Made by a program: the position numbers and the translations under genes. From Orlajensenia stereocauli (GTDB taxonomy: Bacteria; Actinomycetota; Actinomycetes; Actinomycetales; Microbacteriaceae): a stretch of DNA of 64,000 nt. The stretch lies in NCBI RefSeq assembly GCF_039548895.1, contig NZ_JBCLVG010000003.1. One strand, written 5' to 3'. The stretch's first letter is position 1; each line of letters starts with the position of its first letter. The notes below the pieces were generated by a model. The model did not search any database, had not been told where the DNA came from, and saw nothing but the letters and a program-made list of their open reading frames with translations. Below are positions 31,949 through 39,713 of this stretch, in pieces.

Positions 31949-32076
31949 GGGGATTTCGGCACTCCTCCCCAGCTCGCTGTCGTGTCTTCTTTCTCCACAT
32001 GAAATTCTGTAAAAGATCCTGATCAACCGGTGAAAAACTCGCGTTCAGTGTCGGTGGGTGCTGCGAGTATCAGGGT

Positions 32077-33538
32077 ATGGAATTCCCGGCTCCGTTGGCC
32101 CCGTTGCAACAGGATGTTGCAGCGCTGGCCGCCGTGTGGGCGGCGGCGCTTCCCGAGTTCGGTGTGCTGCCGTTCGGTGCTCAGGGCGAGATCGAGCTGA
32201 TGAGCGATCCAGGGTTGGTCTCGGTGACGGATGCCGTCGCCCGACTCCGACGCGATGCCGACGCGCTCCTGGTGCGGGTGGCTGCGGAGGTCGGCCGGCG
32301 CTCGGGTCCCGAGTTCGGCACCGAAGGGTTGGCGAAGAAGAACGGCTTCTCCACGCCGACGCGTCTGCTCGCTTCGTCGACCGGGGGCAGTGCGGGCGAG
32401 GCCGCCCGGTTACTCGCCGTGGGTGCGGCGACGGCATCCCGCCAGGACTTCAGCGGCGCCAGCCGGCCGGCTCGGTATTCACACGTCGCCGCCGCGCTGG
32501 AGGCCGGCGTGATCAGTGTCGATGCGGCCGGAGCGATCACCGCGATGCTCGACCGGGTGGCACCGCGAGCGGACGCCGCCCTCGCCGAGGGCATCGAGAA
32601 GATCCTCGCCGAGCGGGCCGCCGACCTGCCGTTGAGCCTGCTCCTGCGGGTCATCAAGCAGGCGGAGGCGCGTCTCGACCCTGACGGTGCCGAACCGCGG
32701 GATGAGGAGCGCTGGCAGGGTCGATCGCTCACCATCCGAGAGAACCGCAACGGCATGACCGAGCTCACCGCTCACCTCGACCCGGAATCGGCGGCGCTTG
32801 TGAAGGCAGCCATCGAGGCTCTGGTGTCCGACGGACTGCGCTCGAAGGGCACCGGCACCGGCACCGGCACTGGCACCGGCACCGATGGTTCCACCGGATC
32901 GTCGGAGGCTGCAGCCGGTGTCGAGCCCCACCACCGACCCTGAACGGTGGTCGACGACGACCGCACCATCCCGCAGCGTCAGGCCGACGCGCTGGTCGAG
33001 ATCGTGCGTCACGTGCTCGGCTGCACCCACACCCTCGCTCGCCTCAGTCACCACGATCACCCGCATCGACCTTGACGCTCTGCGCACCGGGCTCGGGCTG
33101 GGCAGCATCGACGGCATCGACCAGCCCGTCTCAGCCGGAACCATCCGGCGCATGGCCGCATCCGCCGACCTCATCCCGATGGTCCTCGGCACCGACAGCA
33201 TCCCGCTCGACGTCGGCCGCACAGCACGACTGTTCAGCAAGGCGCAACGGCTCGCCCTGCACGAACGGGACGGCGGCTGTGCCAGCTGCGGGCAGAACAT
33301 CAGCTACACCCACGCCCACCACATCCGCTGGTGGAGACGACATCACGGCCGGACCGACATCACCAACGGGGTACTGCTGTGCAGCTTCTGCCACCACATG
33401 ATCCACCGCGACGGCTGGCGCATCCGCGGCACCCCGACGGAGGTGTGGTTCATCCCACCACCCCATGTCGACCCCCAGCAGGTGCCGCGGCTCGGCGGCA
33501 AGGCGAGGTTCAGCCTGCCGGAATCGGCCGCCGCGTGA
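32077..33538 (+). pseudogene. DUF222-HNH endonuclease gene, interrupted
   Basis: The two parts together form one DUF222/13E12-type HNH nuclease, a family present in many copies in actinobacteria. The DUF222 part runs from 32077 (MEFPAPLAPLQQDV) to a TGA at 32941-32943. The same frame then continues with family sequence VVDDDRTIPQRQADALVEIVRHVLGCTHT. Near 33040 the frame shifts by one, and the rest (SVTTITRIDLDALRTGLG... to the HNH core CASCGQNISYTHAHHIRWW...GVLLCSFCHHMIHRDGW) is read in the second frame to 33538. So there is one in-frame stop and one frameshift. A GGCACC tandem repeat (32850-32879) precedes the stop. The nuclease core keeps its Cys and His residues. Decay, sequencing error or recoding cannot be told apart here. 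The upstream gap 31949-32076 is unusually AT-rich. Confidence 0.8.
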
Positions 33539-33674
33539 GGGCGGGCAAGTGAGGTCAAGACTCGGTGATCGCTGAGGGCAGCGCGGACCTGCCGCCTGAG
33601 GCGCCTCGCCCGGCGCCTCGGCCGGAGACCGCGGCGGCGCTCAGGGGGTGGGCCCTGCAACGCGGCGGGTGGAC

Positions 33675-33935
33675 CTACGCGGCGACTGTCTCGAGCTTGG
33701 AGCGCAGAGCGGCATCCGTCGGCTCCACGTAGTGATCGCCGTCGGGGAAGACGACCACGGGAATCTGGGTGCGCCCGCTGATGGCCTTGGCGCGGTCGGC
33801 GCCGTCTTCGACGGTCTCGAGATCGACGTAGTCGTACTGCACGCCGAGGCCGTCAAGGAGGCGCTTGGAACGACGGCAGTCGCTGCACCACTCAGCGCCG
33901 AACACGGTGATGCGGTCGAAGGTCTCAGAAGTCAT
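33675..33935 (-). CDS. Glutaredoxin-like (mycoredoxin-type) protein
   Basis: An 86-residue thioredoxin-fold protein. The redox motif is WCSDC (C17, C20) followed by RRSKRLLDGLGVQYDYVDLE, and the cis-proline loop is TQIPVVVF. Size and sequence fit actinobacterial mycoredoxins, which reduce mycothiol mixed disulfides; the more usual motif there is CGYC or CxxC with a basic residue after it. ATG at 33935. It stands alone between the broken HNH gene and the TetR gene, reading minus. The 128-base gap up to 34064 shows nothing recognisable. Confidence 0.85.
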   Translation of the reverse strand: MTSETFDRITVFGAEWCSDCRRSKRLLDGLGVQYDYVDLETVEDGADRAKAISGRTQIPVVVFPDGDHYVEPTDAALRSKLETVAA

Positions 33936-34063
33936 TGATCAAGCCTAAGCTCGCGCCGCTGAACATCCGCTGGCCGCCTGCTTCGAGGCTCATCTGCAGG
34001 ACCCAGGCGGTTTCGATGCGTGGGAGGGGTCGAAATCGTGCTCATCCTGCATCTGTACGACCG

Positions 34064-34726
34064 TCAGGGGGCTGGCGCGGGCGTTGGCGCAGGCGCTGAC
34101 TCGGGCGACGCGAGCGCCCCCGCCGGCAGCCCCAGCGCGTGCTCGAGGGCGTCGGTGATGAGGCGTCCGCGGGCAGCCGGATCGCGGTACGACACCAGGC
34201 CCTGCGCGCTCAGGCCGTCCACCATGCCGAGCAGGTGCCAGGCGACGGTCTGGGGGTCGGATGCCGTGAACTCGCCCGTGGAGCACCCGGCCTCGACGAC
34301 GCCGAGCACGAGGTGCTGCCATGCGTCCATCTGGCCGCGCACGGCCGTGGCCAGCGGTGCACTACGCCGACCGAGGCTCCAGCCGTCGAGCCAGACCGCC
34401 GTCACGTCGTCGCGGCCGGTCTCGACAAGTGTGTGGATGAGGGCGGCGAGTCGATCCGTGGGGGAGGAGTAGGGCTCGATGATGCCGGCGACCTCCGCCA
34501 TCTCGGCGGCGACGACGGCGGTGAAGGTGTCTGCGACCAGCACTTCCATGTTCGGCTGGTAGTGGGCGACGAGCGCCGGCGTCACCCCGACGCGAGCGGC
34601 GACGCTGCGCAGGGTCACCGCCCAGAGCCCGCCCTCGAGGGCGACGTCGTGGGCGCCCGCGCGGATCTCGGCCGCACGCTCCTCGGGGCTCTTGCGCGCC
34701 GCCCGTGGTCGAACTGCTCTTGACAT
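34064..34726 (-). CDS. TetR-family regulator
   Basis: A 220-residue repressor of the TetR fold. The helix-turn-helix is in the first 60 residues (RAAEIRAGAHDVALEGGLWAVTLRSVAARVGVTPALVAHYQPNMEVLV), with the characteristic S-VA-R-GV-P-LV-HY pattern. The remainder is helical and would bind a ligand; the tail is Pro/Ala-rich. ATG at 34726 has GGAGGCG upstream. It is divergent from the NCS1 permease operon, and the 108-base gap contains a perfect 20-bp operator (34762-34781), so it very probably represses both directions and responds to the transported compound or a product of the agmatine deiminase. Confidence 0.9.
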   Translation of the reverse strand: MSRAVRPRAARKSPEERAAEIRAGAHDVALEGGLWAVTLRSVAARVGVTPALVAHYQPNMEVLVADTFTAVVAAEMAEVAGIIEPYSSPTDRLAALIHTLVETGRDDVTAVWLDGWSLGRRSAPLATAVRGQMDAWQHLVLGVVEAGCSTGEFTASDPQTVAWHLLGMVDGLSAQGLVSYRDPAARGRLITDALEHALGLPAGALASPESAPAPTPAPAP

Positions 34727-34761
34727 CGTCGCCTCCGGCTCTGTAGCGTCTCCCCCAATCT

Positions 34762-34781
34762 TATTGATCGCACGATCAATA
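34762..34781. promoter_or_regulatory. TetR operator candidate
   Basis: TATTGATCG-CA-CGATCAATA is a perfect inverted repeat with 9-bp arms, centred between the divergent TetR and permease genes and AT-rich compared with its surroundings. The size fits a TetR dimer site. Confidence 0.75.
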
Positions 34782-34834
34782 GCAAGAGGCCCTTCCTGTT
34801 CGGAAGGGCAGCAGCTTCTCGAGAGGCACGACCC

Positions 34835-36412
34835 ATGAGCATCGACGCTTCCCCCCGGTCCGCGGATGCCGCCCCCACGGCAGACGCCGCAGACGACGCG
34901 CGCCTCGGATCGGCATCCACCGCGGCGTCCGTCACGGCATCCGTCACCCCGCTCGCCGAGGTCGACTCCGCCGGCGTCATCGAGACCCGCGGCACCGACT
35001 TCATCCCCGAGAACGAGCGCCATGGCAAGCCCCGCGAGCTGTTCTGGGTGTGGATGAGCGCCAACGTGGTCTATCTCTACTTCGTCATCGGCGGCGTGCT
35101 CATGCTGCTCGGCCTCGGCATCTGGGAGTCGCTCGCCGTCGTCGTGCTCGGCAACCTGTGGTGGATCGCCGTGGGCTGGCTCGCGATCAGCGGACCGGCG
35201 TCCGGAACCCCGAGCGTCACCGTGATGCGCTCGATGTTCGGCGTGCGCGGCAACAGGGTGTTCGGGGCAGGGCTCGGCGTGGCCATCGGGATCTTCTTCG
35301 AGATCATCAACATCGCCTTCGCGACGCTCGCCTCGCTGGCGCTGCTCGACCACCTCGACATCCCGCTGCCCGCCGGCGCCGAGTGGGGAGTTCTCGCCGC
35401 GGTGGCGGTGCTCAGCTTCGGCATCAGCGTCTACGGGCACGCCACGATCATCCGCCTCAGCCCCATCTTCACCGCTGCGCTCGCGGTGTGCTTCGTGCTG
35501 CTCGCGGTGTTCGTGTTCGGTGCGGCGGACTACGGCTACGAGCCGGCCCCGCTGCCGACCGCCGACCACTGGGGCCTGCTCGTGCTCGGTTTCGCGATCG
35601 TCGCCGCCAACCCGCTGTCGTGGGGAACCGGCGCGGACTATGCGCGCTACCTGCCGGCGTCGGTGTCGAAGAAGGCAGTCATGGGCTGGACCGCCCTCGG
35701 CGGCTTCGTCCCGGCCGTCGCCATCGCCGTGCTCGGCGTCTTCGCGGGATCCGTGGTCGACATGACCGACCCGCAGATCTCCATCGCGGCCATCGTTCCG
35801 GCCTGGTTCTACCCCATCTTCCTGTTCGTCATCGTGCTCGGCAGCATCACGAACAACGTGCTCTGCGCCTACTCGACCGGCCTGTACTTCCAAGCCCTGG
35901 GCGGGCGCCTCGGCCGCATCCCGCGCGCCTGGACCGTCGTGATCACCGGAGTCATCGCCACGGCCATCACGGCCTACCCACTGTTCATCGCGCCCGACTT
36001 CCTCGACACCTTCAGCGCGGCCCTCGAGCTGAGCGTCACCGTGCTCGGTCCGCTGGTCGCCGTCTACGCCGTCGACATCATCGTGCGTCGCAACCGCTAC
36101 GACGGTCGGGCGCTCAACGACGAGAGTCGCACCAGTCCGTTCTGGTACAGCCACGGAGTGTTCTGGCCCGGCGCCATCTCGATGGTCGTCGCCACCACGA
36201 TCGCCGTGCTGATGGCGAACACCACCCTCTACGTAGGCCCCATCGCCGCAGCTCTCGCCGGCGCTGACTTCTCAGCCATCGCCGGACCCCTTGTGGCGGG
36301 CGGCCTCTATGCGGTGCTCTGGTATCGCACGAATCCGTATCGCGACGCTAGCCGTCGTCCCGTGGCTGCAGCATCCGTTGCCCCCGCCCTGACCGAGGAG
36401 ACCGTCGCATGA
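34835..36412 (+). CDS. NCS1-family permease (cytosine/purine/allantoin type)
   Basis: A 525-residue transporter with about twelve hydrophobic helices. Family features include the entry segment NERHGKPRELFWVWMSANVVYLYFVIGGVL, the GNLWWIAVGWLAISGPASGTPSVTVMRSMFGVRGN block (substrate helix 3 region), and GFAIVAANPLSWGTGADYARYLP (helix 6). NCS1 proteins are sodium- or proton-coupled importers of nucleobases, hydantoins and related nitrogen compounds. The preceding 70 residues are disordered. Its stop overlaps the agmatine deiminase start (ATGA at 36409-36412), so permease and enzyme are translationally coupled. The cargo may therefore be a guanidino or ureido compound instead of a nucleobase; that is inference. 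Confidence 0.9.
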   Translation: MSIDASPRSADAAPTADAADDARLGSASTAASVTASVTPLAEVDSAGVIETRGTDFIPENERHGKPRELFWVWMSANVVYLYFVIGGVLMLLGLGIWESLAVVVLGNLWWIAVGWLAISGPASGTPSVTVMRSMFGVRGNRVFGAGLGVAIGIFFEIINIAFATLASLALLDHLDIPLPAGAEWGVLAAVAVLSFGISVYGHATIIRLSPIFTAALAVCFVLLAVFVFGAADYGYEPAPLPTADHWGLLVLGFAIVAANPLSWGTGADYARYLPASVSKKAVMGWTALGGFVPAVAIAVLGVFAGSVVDMTDPQISIAAIVPAWFYPIFLFVIVLGSITNNVLCAYSTGLYFQALGGRLGRIPRAWTVVITGVIATAITAYPLFIAPDFLDTFSAALELSVTVLGPLVAVYAVDIIVRRNRYDGRALNDESRTSPFWYSHGVFWPGAISMVVATTIAVLMANTTLYVGPIAAALAGADFSAIAGPLVAGGLYAVLWYRTNPYRDASRRPVAAASVAPALTEETVA

Positions 36413-37440
36413 CCTGGTTGATGCCCCCCGAGACCGCCCCGCACGACCGCCTCTGGATGGCCTTCCCCGTGGCCGGGCTCACCATCGGCGAGTCCGAGGA
36501 GGAGCGCGAGGCGGCCCGTGCCGCCTGGGCCTCCGTCGCCCACGCCGTGCTCGAGTTCGAGCCCGTGACGATGGTCGTCGACCCGTCGGCCGTCGAGGAT
36601 GCCCGACGGCACCTGAAGCCCGAGGTCGAGATCGTCGTCGCCCCGCTCGACGACTTCTGGATGCGCGACTTCGGTCCCACCTTCGTGTTCGACGAACAGG
36701 GCGAACCCGGTGCCGTCGACTGGATCTTCAACGGATGGGGCGCCCCCGCCTGGGCGACCTGGGGGAAGGACCGCGAGATCGCGCGCTTCATCGCGGCTGA
36801 GACATCCGTACCGGTCATCTCGTCGATGCTGGTGAACGAGGGCGGCGCCATCCACGTCGACGGCGAGGGCACCGTCATCATCACCGAGACCGTTCAGCTC
36901 GATCCCGGTCGCAACCCCTACGCCGACAAGGCGCGCGTCGAGGAGGAGCTGGCCCGCACCATCGGCGCGACCAAGGTCATCTGGCTGCCTCGCGGCCTCA
37001 CCCGCGACTACGAGGACTTCGGCACCCGCGGCCACGTCGACATGATCGCCACGATGCCGTCGCCGGGAACGATCCTGCTGCACCAGCAGCCGAACCCCGC
37101 GCACCCCGACCACGAGGTGATGCGCGAACTGCGCGCCTTCCTCGAGACGACGACGGATGCCGCGGGCCGGTCGTGGACCATCATCGATCTGCCTGCGCCG
37201 GCCCAACTGGAGGACGAGGAGGGATTCGTCGACTACAACTACGTGAACCACGTGGTGGTCAACGGCGGCGTGATCGCCTGCGGCTTCGGTGACGACGAGG
37301 CCGACTCCCGCGCCCGGTCGCTCCTCGAGGGCGCCTACCCGGGCCGCCGCGTCGTCACCGTCGACGCCCGCGAGATCTTCGCGCGCGGCGGCGGCATCCA
37401 CTGCATCACCCAGCAGCAGCCCGTCGGTGTCGCGCGATGA
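36409..37440 (+). CDS. Agmatine deiminase family enzyme
   Basis: A 343-residue protein of the peptidyl-arginine-deiminase/agmatine deiminase fold, which hydrolyses agmatine to N-carbamoylputrescine and ammonia. The active-site pieces are all seen: PLDDFWMRDFGPTFVF (substrate Asp residues), NEGGAIHVDGEGT, GHVDMIA with the catalytic His, and GGGIHCITQQQP with nucleophile C332. The length matches the family. It overlaps both neighbours by four bases (ATGA). Whether the true substrate is agmatine or a related guanidine cannot be decided by sequence alone, but all key residues are kept. The amidase downstream could act on its product. Confidence 0.9.
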   Translation: MTWLMPPETAPHDRLWMAFPVAGLTIGESEEEREAARAAWASVAHAVLEFEPVTMVVDPSAVEDARRHLKPEVEIVVAPLDDFWMRDFGPTFVFDEQGEPGAVDWIFNGWGAPAWATWGKDREIARFIAAETSVPVISSMLVNEGGAIHVDGEGTVIITETVQLDPGRNPYADKARVEEELARTIGATKVIWLPRGLTRDYEDFGTRGHVDMIATMPSPGTILLHQQPNPAHPDHEVMRELRAFLETTTDAAGRSWTIIDLPAPAQLEDEEGFVDYNYVNHVVVNGGVIACGFGDDEADSRARSLLEGAYPGRRVVTVDAREIFARGGGIHCITQQQPVGVAR

Positions 37441-39578
37441 CCTCGGGTGCTGCGCGGGTGCCGTTCGACGTCGTCGAGGCGTCGATCGGCCAGCTCGGTG
37501 CCGCTCTGTCTTCTGGCGCCGTCACGAGTGTCGAACTCGTGGCCGCGTACCTCGAGCGCATCGCCGCCTACGACAGGCAGGGCATCAGGTTGAACGCCGT
37601 TCCGGTGCTGAACCCCGAGGCCTTCGCCGACGCTCGGGCTTCGGATGAGCGCCGCGCGCGCGGCGAGGCGCTCGGCCCTCTCGACGGCATCCCCTACACG
37701 GCTAAGGACTCCTACAAGGCGCGCGGGCTCACCGTGGCAGCCGGCTCCCCGGCGTTCGAGAACCTCGTGGCGACCGATGACGCTTTCACGATCGCTCAGC
37801 TGCGGGCGGCGGGCGCCGTGCTGCTCGGCCTGACGAACATGCCGCCGATGGCCAACGGCGGCATGCAGCGCGGCGTGTACGGCCGGGCCGAGAGCCCGTA
37901 CAACCCCGAGTTCCTGACCGCGGCCTTCGCCTCGGGCTCCTCGAACGGATCGGGCACGGCCACTGCCGCGAGCTTCGGAGCCTTCGGGCTCGGCGAGGAG
38001 ACCTGGTCGAGCGGCCGGGCGCCCGCCTCCAACAACGCCCTCGTGGCCTACACGCCCTCGCGCGGCGTCATCTCGGTGCGCGGCAACTGGCCGCTCGTTC
38101 CCACGATGGACGTCGTCGTTCCCCACACCCGCACGATGGCCGACCTCCTTGCGGTGCTCGACGTGATCGTGGCCGACGATGCCGAGCCGCGCGGCGACTT
38201 CTGGCGTGCGCAGCCGTGGGTCGCCATTCCGGCGTCGTCCGAGGTGAGGCCGGAGTCGTACGTCGGGCTGGTCGGGGGAACGGATGCCGCTCCATCGTCA
38301 TCGCCTGCCGCCGCCCTCGCCGGCACCCGCCTCGGCATCCCCCGCATGTACATCAATGCCGACCCGGAGGCCGGTACCGCCGAGGCCGGCGGGATCGGAG
38401 GCCCGACGGGCCAGCGCATCGAGACCCGCGCATCCGTCATCACCCTCTGGGAGGCCGCCCGTCGCGACCTCGAGGCCGCCGGGGCCGAGGTCGTCGAGGT
38501 GGACTTCCCGGTGGTGTCGAACTACGAGGGCGACAGGCCGGGAGCACCCACCATCGCCACGCGCGGACTCGTGAGCGCCGAGTACCTGAAACGCGAGATC
38601 GTCGACCTGTCGGTCTGGGCGTGGGACGACTTCCTGGCGGCCAACGGCGACCCTGTGATCGGCGGCGTCGCCGACGTCGACGGCGCGCGCATCTTCCCCC
38701 AGCCGCCGGGAGCCGTTCCCGATCGCTACACGGGCTTCGACGACGACATCGCCGAGTACCCCGACTTCGCGCGGGAGCACCCGTCGGGGGAGCTCACCGA
38801 CATCCCGCTGCTCGAGGGCGGCATCCGCGGCCTCGAAGAGACCCGGCGCATCGACCTCGAGGAGTGGATGGCCGGGCTCGGCCTCGACGCCGTGGTGTTC
38901 CCGGCCGTCGCCGACGTGGGCCCGGCCGACATGGACGTGAACGAGCCATCTGCCGATCTCGGCTGGCGCAACGGCACCTGGGTGGCCAACGGCAACCTGG
39001 TTCCGCGGCACCTCGGCATCCCGACGGTGACGGTGCCGATGGGCATCATGGCCGACATCGGCATGCCCGTCGGCCTGACCTTCGCCGGAGCCGCGTACTC
39101 GGACACAGCATTGCTCCGGCTCGCGGCCGCGTTCGAGGCGACGGGTGCGCCAGGTTCGCGACGGGTGGCGCCGGGGCGGACGCCCGCGCTGGCAGGTCGT
39201 GCTGCCGATTCGGTGACGGATGCCGGGTCTCGTGCAGCTGCGCCTGTCGCTGAGGCGGATGCCGGAGCGGCCGGTGCCCCGAGCCTCGTGCTCGAGGCCG
39301 AGGCGCGGCCTCCCGAGGATGGACGCATCGAGATCGTCGTGCGCGGATCGTTCGCGGCGCCGGCCGGCCTCGCGGCGCTTTCGATCTCGGTGGACGGAGC
39401 GCCGGTGGGCGTCGCCGTCGATGGCGCCGGATTCGTCGCCCGCGTCTTGGTTGACGAGGAGTCGCACCGTGTGCGGCACAGCGTGTGGCGCGAGCCCTAC
39501 GGATCGATGGTCGTCGCGGTGCTGCGCGACGCGGCGGGTGCCGCGGTGGGGGCTGCCGTGAGCGTGGGCGGGATCTAG
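37437..39578 (+). CDS. Amidase-signature hydrolase with C-terminal extension
   Basis: A 713-residue enzyme. Residues 1-590 are an amidase-signature domain: the catalytic Lys lies in GIPYTAKDSYKARGL (about 85-99), the cis-Ser in ASGSSNGSGTATAAS (about 163-177), and the nucleophile Ser in GEETWSSGRAPASNNALVAYTPSRGVIS. The last 110 residues form an extra beta-rich domain (IEIVVRGSFAAPAGLAALSISVDGAPVGVAV...) joined by an Ala-rich linker; most amidases of this class end near 500. No signal peptide is present. The start overlaps the agmatine deiminase stop. A role in opening N-carbamoylputrescine or another amide from the same pathway is plausible but is normally filled by a nitrilase-type enzyme. 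Confidence 0.88.
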   Translation: MTSGAARVPFDVVEASIGQLGAALSSGAVTSVELVAAYLERIAAYDRQGIRLNAVPVLNPEAFADARASDERRARGEALGPLDGIPYTAKDSYKARGLTVAAGSPAFENLVATDDAFTIAQLRAAGAVLLGLTNMPPMANGGMQRGVYGRAESPYNPEFLTAAFASGSSNGSGTATAASFGAFGLGEETWSSGRAPASNNALVAYTPSRGVISVRGNWPLVPTMDVVVPHTRTMADLLAVLDVIVADDAEPRGDFWRAQPWVAIPASSEVRPESYVGLVGGTDAAPSSSPAAALAGTRLGIPRMYINADPEAGTAEAGGIGGPTGQRIETRASVITLWEAARRDLEAAGAEVVEVDFPVVSNYEGDRPGAPTIATRGLVSAEYLKREIVDLSVWAWDDFLAANGDPVIGGVADVDGARIFPQPPGAVPDRYTGFDDDIAEYPDFAREHPSGELTDIPLLEGGIRGLEETRRIDLEEWMAGLGLDAVVFPAVADVGPADMDVNEPSADLGWRNGTWVANGNLVPRHLGIPTVTVPMGIMADIGMPVGLTFAGAAYSDTALLRLAAAFEATGAPGSRRVAPGRTPALAGRAADSVTDAGSRAAAPVAEADAGAAGAPSLVLEAEARPPEDGRIEIVVRGSFAAPAGLAALSISVDGAPVGVAVDGAGFVARVLVDEESHRVRHSVWREPYGSMVVAVLRDAAGAAVGAAVSVGGI

Positions 39579-39601
39579 CCGCTGCCGCCCGAGTACCCGC
39601 T

Positions 39602-39704
39602 CTCGCTGAGGACCGAGCGGAGCGACCGCCCGAAGCGCAGCCGGGCCCAACGCGGCCGTGGTGCGCTTCGACCGCGGACTCCGTCCGGGCCTCAGCGAGC
39701 GGGG
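39602..39704. repeat. Inverted pair of dispersed palindromic repeats (B and B')
   Basis: Copy B (39602-39642, CTCGCTGAGGACCGAGCGGA...) runs forward and copy B' (39661-39704, ...CCGGGCCTCAGCGAGCGGGG) runs in reverse, so the pair could fold into one long hairpin. It fills the gap between the amidase and the convergent lipoprotein gene. Confidence 0.7.
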
Positions 39705-39713
39705 CAGGGGAGA

